64,000 bases of DNA. It comes from Marisa cornuarietis. Its lineage: Eukaryota > Mollusca > Gastropoda > Architaenioglossa > Ampullariidae. Location: assembly GCA_004794655.1 (NCBI GenBank), contig SMMW01000575.1, forward strand, positions 12,103,001 through 12,167,000, read 5' to 3'. Positions 57,178 through 64,000 of the stretch are shown here, one piece after another; position 1 is the first letter of the stretch; each line of letters starts with the position of its first letter. The notes beneath the pieces were generated by a model. That model searched no databases and was not told the DNA's origin. It saw only the letters and a list, made by a program, of their open reading frames with translations. The position numbers and the translations under genes are program-made.

Positions 57178-59086
57178 ATTACTACAGAGCAAATTGCAAG
57201 TAGGGAGGATGATTACGGCTTTTGCCGTTTCTTAATTAAAGGGAGTAGAGGTGGACCAATAACAGCTCGGCAAAGTTTTGCCCAGCTTGCAGTGGCCATG
57301 TTCGCGATCGCATGCACAGATGGCTCGATGAAGTTTGTTGTCACGGGCTGTTGACGATGGGCTTGTGGACATGAGGAGGTACTGTAACTATAATATATAG
57401 CTAGTCTAGGGAAGGGAGACAGACAGAGCTACTGGAAAAAAACCACCTGAAAAGAATACACCAGATGGAAGCTAAAGAGTCGAAGACTGTCGGTTGGTAG
57501 GGGACGTAATAGGGAGGCGAAGCAAGGCGGTTGTCGCTGTCGTAAACGCCTACGCTTCTCATCTGCCTGCGCCATGAATGGCGGGGAGTCGGCATCATGT
57601 AGCACCGTAGTTTTAGTTTACTGGGTAGGACACTCGCTCACGTTTGGGAGGGCAGGCCAGCCACACCGTGAGAATCTTTGCCACGCAGCATTCACAAACC
57701 GCCTCGGCGGCGAGGGAGACATCTCAGTGTCTTCCACGACCTTCTGGGACGTGTGTTTACATTAATGAGTAGGATTGCATGTCGTCCGTTTTTTTAGGGT
57801 TTTTTTTGTTGTCGGCATGTCACCCAGAGAACACTTATTTACAGTTTTAGTTTCTTTAAATTATTTGATTGTATTTTATCCCTCATCATAAAATTAATAA
57901 TAATGATACACTTTAAAGTTTCAGTGGGCTAGGCCAGGGCAAGTACATAGAGCAGAACGATTGTCACTTTTATGGTTAACTTTGAGTCTGTTGTCATGAC
58001 AATAGCGTCAGTAAGTTTAACCAAAGTACATGAATATTCATTTCTTTCCCTTTCCTGTCTTCTTATGTCTCTTTCTGGTGTCTGGTACATGTCCATCTCG
58101 CTTACAAAGTCGTAGCGTGTGATGCAGCCTGAAGGTAAGAGGTATGTATTATATACACATGTGTATTGTGTATATATATATATACACACAGACGCTGGCG
58201 TCATTCAGGCTGCCTCTTACGAGGAGTGATTCCTGCACATGTTTGTAGTAGACAGTAAGAGGAGTTCCTGACCAAAACGTTTCATTAAGTCTTGTCACAC
58301 CGTGTGAGCATGGCTTTACCTTGTTTCTTCTCTCATGCAACTGATACCCATGCAGCGCAGTGCAAGAGTTCCGAAACAATAACATCCTTACGAAATTAGG
58401 CCCGGAGGGTGGAGTGGGCAAGTTGGCGCACACATGCACCTTTCCCATCGTTGGCGGACTCGACTGAGCAGATGTCTGATGATGAAAACCTGACAACCGC
58501 CGACATACGAGAATAAACATAGCCTGGTGAATCAGCTGATCCCGACCTTGACCACAATAATCTCAAGCTGGTGTAGTCACAAGGCTCAGCGTCAAAAGTC
58601 GATCGACTTCAAAACCAGTCGCTTATCTGGTTCTAAAAATAGGTATTACGGCATTGAAAACGCACACAACACGCACCCACCCACCCCCTCCCACTACCCC
58701 AACACACAATCAGACAGGCGGCATAATTCTGGGATTCTAAGGAAGACCATCTTTGCCAAGTGGTCACGATTCGTCTCTTAACTGACCCGCTGAAGACCAC
58801 GCGCTCACATGATCATACTACCCAACGGCAACAACTTTAATCGGACGTCACGGGTCGTTAATTAGGCTGACAGCGTGACCTTTGGCTTGCTCGTGACTTC
58901 AGGATGGGTGACTAACGTGCAGTGCACCCAGATAGAAGAAAGGGATCTGGGGCTCCGCTTCCGCGATACTAGGCTACCAGGTCTGTTTACAACCGCGGCC
59001 TCAACGCTGCAAAGTAAACATTTATTATGTCACTCCAAGATATGGAAGTGTTGTGTGCCCTGGGTTGTTGTTCAAAGTGCGAATGC
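57178..59086. other. No gene recognised
   Basis: TA run near 58170-58184; otherwise unique. Frames up to 123 codons lack domains. Confidence 0.4.
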
Positions 59087-60290
59087 TGGAGCGTAGCCAA
59101 GGTCGCAGTTACCGACACACTAACCTGTGGGCCGAGTTGGAGGTAAGGTCACAGCTACAGGAAAACGTGTGTGTGCCGAGGTGTAGTTGAGGTCACAGCT
59201 ACAGACAAACAGCTACAGCCGATGTGCTGCTAGGAAGAAGCAGACATTATCGCTGACCTGGGTGCTGAGGTTGTAGCTACAGACACTAACCTGTATGCTA
59301 AGCAGGCCTGACGAGAGGGGCGGACAGGAGGGGAGGGTCTGGTGTACCCGAGCCCACGGCTGTGAATGGGCCTTGGTCAATGGATTTTTTCCTTTTCGTT
59401 TTCTTTTAAAGAAAGGTTGACGTAGCATTCCATACTCTGTGGATGTTTTCTATGGAGTGGGGTATAAGTCTGATCCTTTAACGTCATCTTTCCTCATTTA
59501 CTACCCACTCACGTGTAAACAACTCTATGTTGAAGTAGTGATGTAGACCCTAGTGCACTTGTCCTAATGTTTGCAGTTTGAAATGTAGATATTGACAATC
59601 GAATCGTAAGCATATTATTATATACTGGGAACATAATTTACAATTACAAGGGGCTCAGAGAGGTCGTCTGCCCCGGGGCCCGTGCTGGCTCAGGTCCCAG
59701 ATACATACGCACTGACCTGTGTGCGGAGGTGCAGATAATATGCTTGGCTGTACTGAAGTTTCTCGTATTTGAAGAGAGAAATTCGGCTGGCGTTCCTTGT
59801 ACTTCTCTGTCCCCACGCGTTTGAAATACTCTGACCCTTTCTCTCCAAACTTTGTCTATCGAAGAGAACGTTAAATCTGGCCTTAAGACCCAGCTCTTAA
59901 AAATTACCTTTCATCACCCAGCGAACTCTCCTACTCCCTCCTCAGTTCCCTGTCTTTGTCTGTGTCATGTTTGCCACGGCGTGATGACTTTTGTTGAACG
60001 TTGTATGGGTTAACTGTTCGTTTGCAGACTCTTTAACATAACGTATTGATTGGAGAAATGTTCTCTACAACAAATTATTATTATTATTCGAACTCAATTG
60101 TGCTCTGATGTGCAGCTAAGATTGAAGCTACGCCCTAAACTGTGTGCCAAGATGCAGACAAAGGTCACAGTCATAGACATTATCGTTAACCTTTATGCCT
60201 GTGTACAGCTAAGGTCCCAGCTACATGTACACTAGCCTGGGCGCTGGAGTTTAATGAAGGTTGCAGCTGCAGAGAATCATACTGGATGCA
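59087..60290 (+). repeat. Degenerate minisatellite, about 44-bp unit, in three blocks
   Basis: A unit resembling AGGTCACAGCTACAGACA then CTAACCTGTGTGCCGAG and GTGCAGCTA recurs at 59087-59310, 59690-59750 and 60095-60290. Between the blocks lie unique sequence (59311-59689) and a LINE 3' fragment (59760-60090). Confidence 0.7.
59760..60090 (+). pseudogene. LINE ORF2 C-terminus with ATT tail
   Basis: Reads PRV, a TGA stop, NTLTLSLQTLSIEENVKSGL then KTQLLKITF. This is the usual RvWN-LP-sl-----s---FKs-LKT-LF end of CR1/L2-like LINEs (stop in place of Trp). Downstream, TTGATTGGAGAAATG, TTCTCTACAACAA and ATTATTATTATTATT (60076-60090) match the customary 3' end of such LINEs. 5'-truncated. Confidence 0.75.
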
Positions 60291-61078
60291 GACAAACTGT
60301 CCTCAATCAGAAATCTGTGCAGAAGGTTAAACGCACAGAATCTGCACGATTGAAAGAAAGCTTGAAAGCCAAAAATTTACCTTCATTCTTGGGCGACAGT
60401 ACTAGGGTTGCTAATGCTTGTCAGAACGAACATCATTTTGTGTGGAGGTAACCGAAATCTTGGGGCCGACGAACTTTCCGGGTCCCTTGCTTCGATCATT
60501 AATTGTAATTGTGTATTATATTTCCAGTATATAGCAGTTTGGTTACAAGTTATACTTCGACAGTAATATCTAAATTTCGTTGAATAACGTAACACGGCAA
60601 TCGTGTACACAACTAGGACCTACAACACGAGATGAACATTTTAGAGCTGTGTCCAGGTGAGTGGTCAGTAGATGAGGGAAAATGATGTAAAAAGATCAAA
60701 CTATTTGCGCCCTTTCTGTACGAAAATGTCACCAGTGGACGGGGAAAAAACTCATTAGAACGAAGATTAAAGATAATACAAGGTTTATATCCTTTACCCT
60801 AATGCATGTATGATGTCACAGTGTACACAGATTTGGGTACAATTATTGGAGGTAGCAGTAATTCTTCTAATGGTGACAAACCTACACTTTATAGCGTTCT
60901 TTGAAGTCTAGCTTTATTGACGTTTTTCCCGTGATGTCTTTTCTTTTCTTTTTTGTTAAAAAGAAAAATAAAACGAACAAAATATTACTGACCAGTTCTT
61001 GCCGCCCCTCCCTCTCGTGGTGTGTGTGTGCGTGCGTATGTATAAGAGGGAGTGATGCTTGTGTGTGTGCTTGTGTGC
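60291..61078. other. Unique sequence, no gene recognised
   Basis: Nothing recognised. Confidence 0.45.
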
Positions 61079-61108
61079 GTGAGAGAGAGAGAGAGAGAGA
61101 TGGAGAGA
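61079..61108 (+). repeat. (GA)n simple repeat
   Basis: A run of about ten GA units followed by GA-rich sequence. Confidence 0.9.
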
Positions 61109-62497
61109 GGGAGAAAAAGAAATTTTATTGATTTTCTTTCTCCAGTCATCGAATGACCGTCTGGGTCAGATTAACGCAACTTTTAAAGTCAGTCCCTTGG
61201 AGCCTGGGGTCTTTTACGGATTTCAAAAGCGACTGCATGCCTACAGGCTATTCTATCAGACATTTTAATCAGAAATTATGCTGTGCTAAACAAAGCTGTA
61301 GTCTTTGCCCAGCAGTTTACAAATAAATAAAATACAGCTCAGTGGGGGACACCAAAAGTCGACAAAGATCCGGAGACAAGAGAGGAGGACAAAAAGCATC
61401 CCCCCCTCCATCTTACAGCCGCTTTGGCGAAGGGTCAAGGGAGATCACTCATATCTGTATGGGAGTTGTAAAAAACATAGAGACACAAGAAAGACAGCGC
61501 CATACACTGATTTGTCTAAGAGCTGAAGCCTGTTGAGGTCACCTCTTCCCCGTCGACGCAAGTAGTCTCCTCCTCTTTCGCGATTCCTCAAACGAAGACG
61601 CTTAATTAACGCAAGGATTTTTTATTTGTCCAGAAAGTCAACGGAGTATGTATTAAGTAGAAAACCTCGTTGTATATAGGGTTTTATTATCTAGTTCAAA
61701 GATTTTGTTTTTACACCGAGGTTATCCCGACAAAACAATTTCTGGATTGGAATTTTGTGTCAGGGTGCGCTCTTCTGCAACAGCATCAATTACGCTTACG
61801 AAGTCTGAAGCAGCATTTGTGTTTTTTTATGTCTGTCTGTCATGGAAAAGAGAAAACGGATACAAGTAAACACATTTACAGATTAGAGACGGTAGAAAAT
61901 GGAGTCGTTCAGGCTGAGTGTCCTTTTTTTGTACATCTCCCGTTAAAGTTACATGTCCACGCTTAGCCCTTGTCATGCCTCCCTAGTTTGGATGATAAGG
62001 TGCTTCTGTTGAAGCGTTGTTGGCTCCGGGTAGAGTTTGGCCGGCTAGCGTGTGGGGATCTGAGAGAAGAGTACCAGTGTGACCTCAGAGGGCTTTGTTT
62101 TGTGCCCGATTAGGCGTGTAGTTGCGCCCTAGTGCGCGCTTGGGTTGTGCGGGTGTTTGCTACTCTTTTTGTTTGTTTGTGTCGTGTTTTCTGAGTGTTT
62201 TTTATTTTTGGTTGTTAATTGTTAACATTTAGCTACTGTCAATAAACTTTTATTCTGCACTGTCCCTACGCGTCTGTGTGTGTGTGTTTTCACTGAGGAG
62301 CGATTGGTTTCGTCGCTCGAATCGGGTTCATGAGTGTTCGCTGAGCGTGTTTGACTGTGCCTGTGCCTGGGAGCGTGAAGGGATTAGAGCCCGATTGCAT
62401 AAAGCGATATCTAACACATCTTGCGTGCACGTGTGCATACTCTTATCGGCCTGTTTATTTACTTTGTATTTATTTAAGCATACGCGTATGAGTTGTA
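61109..62497. other. No gene recognised; possible polyadenylation or LTR-like stretch
   Basis: A TCAATAAACTTTTATTCTGC stretch near 62237 contains an AATAAA signal in a T/G-rich context. It could mark a transcript end or the U5 side of an LTR; neither could be confirmed. Confidence 0.3.
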
Positions 62498-62558
62498 GTG
62501 TGTGTGTGTGTGTGTGTGCGTGTGTGTGTGTGTGTGCGTGTGTGTGTGTGTGTGTGTA
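62498..62558 (+). repeat. (GT)n microsatellite with GC interruptions
   Basis: GT array of about 60 bp with GCGT variants. Confidence 0.95.
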
Positions 62559-62668
62559 CGTGTGTACTTGTATGAATGTTTAGACTTTAGAGCCATAGTG
62601 TATGAATTTTTACAGATTATATATGTATTATGTGTGAGTACGTGTGTTAATGTCCACAGATATATATG

Positions 62669-62740
62669 TAGTGTGTGTGTGTGTGTCCGTGTGTGTGTGT
62701 GCATGCGTGTGTGTGTCCGTGTGTGAGTGCGCTTGCGTGT
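62669..62740 (+). repeat. (GT)n microsatellite, second array
   Basis: GT array with CCGT, GCAT and GAGT interruptions. Confidence 0.9.
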
Positions 62741-63260
62741 GTATATCTAGTTCTTCGTTTGCCACTATCTGCCTCAGTTTCAAACTGTCAGTCCTAAGAG
62801 TTTTTTTTTCTACATTTGAGGCCTCAGAATTTATAAATTCAAAACTAAACACTCTACACAATACAGTGGAAAGCAAAATCAAGCTAAATCAAACTACTTT
62901 GAAAGTAGAATATTGGGCTTGTTGTTTTGGGGTTTTCTGAAAAAATCTGCAAAACTTGATCCTATTTTAGTACCGAGTGTTCTTTTCCTCTACCTATTTG
63001 TCTGTCTCATTCTTTCTGTGTATGTCTGTGGATGCATACACGTATGTACATCTTTTTTTTTTTTTGTGTGTCTCCATCATTGCTACTTCGACTCAGCTTC
63101 TCTTTCTCTCTTCCCGTTCTCTCTTTCTCATCATGGCTCCCTTTATTCTGTGGTAATTCTTGGACTGTGCCCCCATAAAGTCTACTGAATTGATCTTACT
63201 TTGTGCACATGTGTTGTAGATGCCATCTTCCATAATTTTGTTTTGTTTCTTTTTTCTAGC
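62741..63260. other. Unique T-rich sequence, no gene recognised
   Basis: T runs near 62801 and 63052-63066; nothing else. Confidence 0.45.
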
Positions 63261-63350
63261 GCCATCGATCACGTGGTGTCACAGAGACTGAAGTCTCGCG
63301 AGAGATGGTGACAGCCGCTGACGTCTGCTGTGTACGTCACATGATCAAAT
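63261..63350. promoter_or_regulatory. Cluster of promoter-type motifs
   Basis: Within 80 bp: an E-box CACGTG (63270-63275), the palindrome TCTCGCGAGA (63294-63303), a CRE-like TGACGTC (63319-63325), a second CRE-like TACGTCA (63333-63339) and another E-box-like CACATG just after. TCTCGCGAGA is a known motif of animal core promoters. Motif matches in short DNA are easily found, but this density stands out locally. Confidence 0.35.
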
Positions 63351-63368
63351 TTCTCGCATTTTTTTTTC

Positions 63369-63632
63369 TTGTTTGTTTTTTGTGCGTATCTCAGCCACTG
63401 GTGTTGTTTTACTCCTCATTGGAGAAATCTTTGTCATCGGTTTGCATCCGTCAGCTATAGTCCCCCAGCCTCTCGACCCTGCTCCTCTCCAGTGACTTGT
63501 GAACTGGCCACAGGTGGGCTCTCGGAGAAGACTCCCAGCTTGAGAGAAAAACAAGTGATCAATACTCTTCTTAACCATATGCCAGCAAAGGACAAAACAA
63601 ATATGAAAGAAGAACAACTAAAACAGTCTTAA
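63369..63632 (+). other. Candidate exon-like frame near the right edge
   Basis: The last 41 codons (ATGGLSEKTPSLREKQVINT then LLNHMPAKDKTNMKEEQLKQ) are charged and protein-like. They follow acceptor-like CCTCTCCAG (about 63484-63492) and end at a TAA at 63630-63632. No domain recognised. It may be a terminal exon or chance. Confidence 0.22.
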
Positions 63633-64000
63633 AATATCTGCATGGTGTTTGTGCTTATTTTCCCCTTCCCGAAAACCGCTTGAAGACAGAAGGAAAGGGT
63701 TAAAAGCTCTAAACGCAGACTAAAGATACCAAAGCCATGTTGACAAAGTGTATTGAGATAGGAGGCTCTGCAAAGAGCTTAAAATAGTTACACTGCATCA
63801 GTCTGCTTTCTCTCATTCGCTTGTTCGTGTAATGAGGTGAACAAGACCGCATTCTTTCCCAGATGTCGTTCCCTAGCTTTCGGTCTTTGGTGAAATGCTA
63901 AGCTGTATTGAGATTCTTTTTGCCGCAGGAATTAGCCCAAACACACCGCACAGTTTCAGGTCGTTTCTGCCAACAGGGACCGAGGTTATTATCCAAAAAA
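63633..64000. other. Unique sequence to the window edge
   Basis: Nothing recognised. Confidence 0.5.

Noticed and set aside
61970..62480. Possible solo LTR with AATAAA at about 62239
   Set aside because: No defined TG...CA ends, no target duplication and no second copy.
62474..62882. His-Thr and Val-Cys repeat frames
   Set aside because: Translations of GT/CA arrays on either strand.

Overview
The window reads as animal (metazoan) nuclear DNA: many dinucleotide and trinucleotide microsatellites, tRNA-derived SINEs, decayed LINE reverse-transcriptase fragments and short inverted-repeat DNA transposons, with no operons and no long open frames. The mixture fits a lophotrochozoan, perhaps a gastropod mollusc. 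That guess rests on general impression, not on a diagnostic gene. No intact host protein-coding gene, rRNA or functional tRNA could be recognised; the window is intergenic and/or intronic. All convincing protein similarity comes from transposons.

Layout. 1-7.9 kb: unique sequence with a long CA array, a 32-bp minisatellite and a minus-strand tRNA-SINE (3.8-4.1 kb). 8-11.9 kb: a 730-bp inverted-repeat element with a target duplication, then a 1.9-kb inverted-repeat element holding a nested SINE, then a possible Polinton-like capsid relic. 13.3-14.4 kb: one copy each of two SINE families flanking a degenerate minisatellite. 18.1-18.4 kb: a short foldback element. 25.4-25.8 and 33.5-33.9 kb: two copies of an unnamed interspersed repeat. 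29.2-30.3 kb: a minisatellite, a CTAC-type array and an ATC array. 30.9-33.1 kb: a decayed minus-strand LINE with a duplicated, interrupted block. 35.6-35.9 kb: a LINE 3' end. 38-39.4 kb: sequence that may be LTR-related. 40.4-41.0 kb: a polypyrimidine tract and a degraded MITE. 42.46-43.94 kb: a full-length foldback transposon of the same family as the one at 18.1 kb, with a 6-bp target duplication. 45.22-45.99 kb: an internally deleted PIF/Harbinger transposon keeping pieces of both its genes. 48.5-49.5 kb: a CR1/L2/Rex1-like LINE interrupted by a SINE, with a second SINE abutting it. 53.6-54.5 kb: a LINE 3' end with a GAT tail, then a 235-bp tandem duplication. 55.0 kb: a hAT MITE. 57.0 kb: a third copy of the first SINE. 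59.1-60.3 kb: a degenerate 44-bp minisatellite split by a LINE 3' end. 61-64 kb: GA and GT arrays and a cluster of promoter-like motifs near the right edge.

The genes do not form a pathway. What can be read is a transposon community: non-autonomous elements (SINEs, MITEs, foldbacks) next to decayed autonomous relatives. The least familiar items are the foldback family at 42.46-43.94 and 18.1 kb, whose arms are 20-bp AT-rich repeats in a 100-bp higher-order order, and the element at 7.96-8.69 kb, whose inverted repeats are themselves tandem arrays of a 15-bp motif. All calls were made by eye; alignments and database searches were not available.
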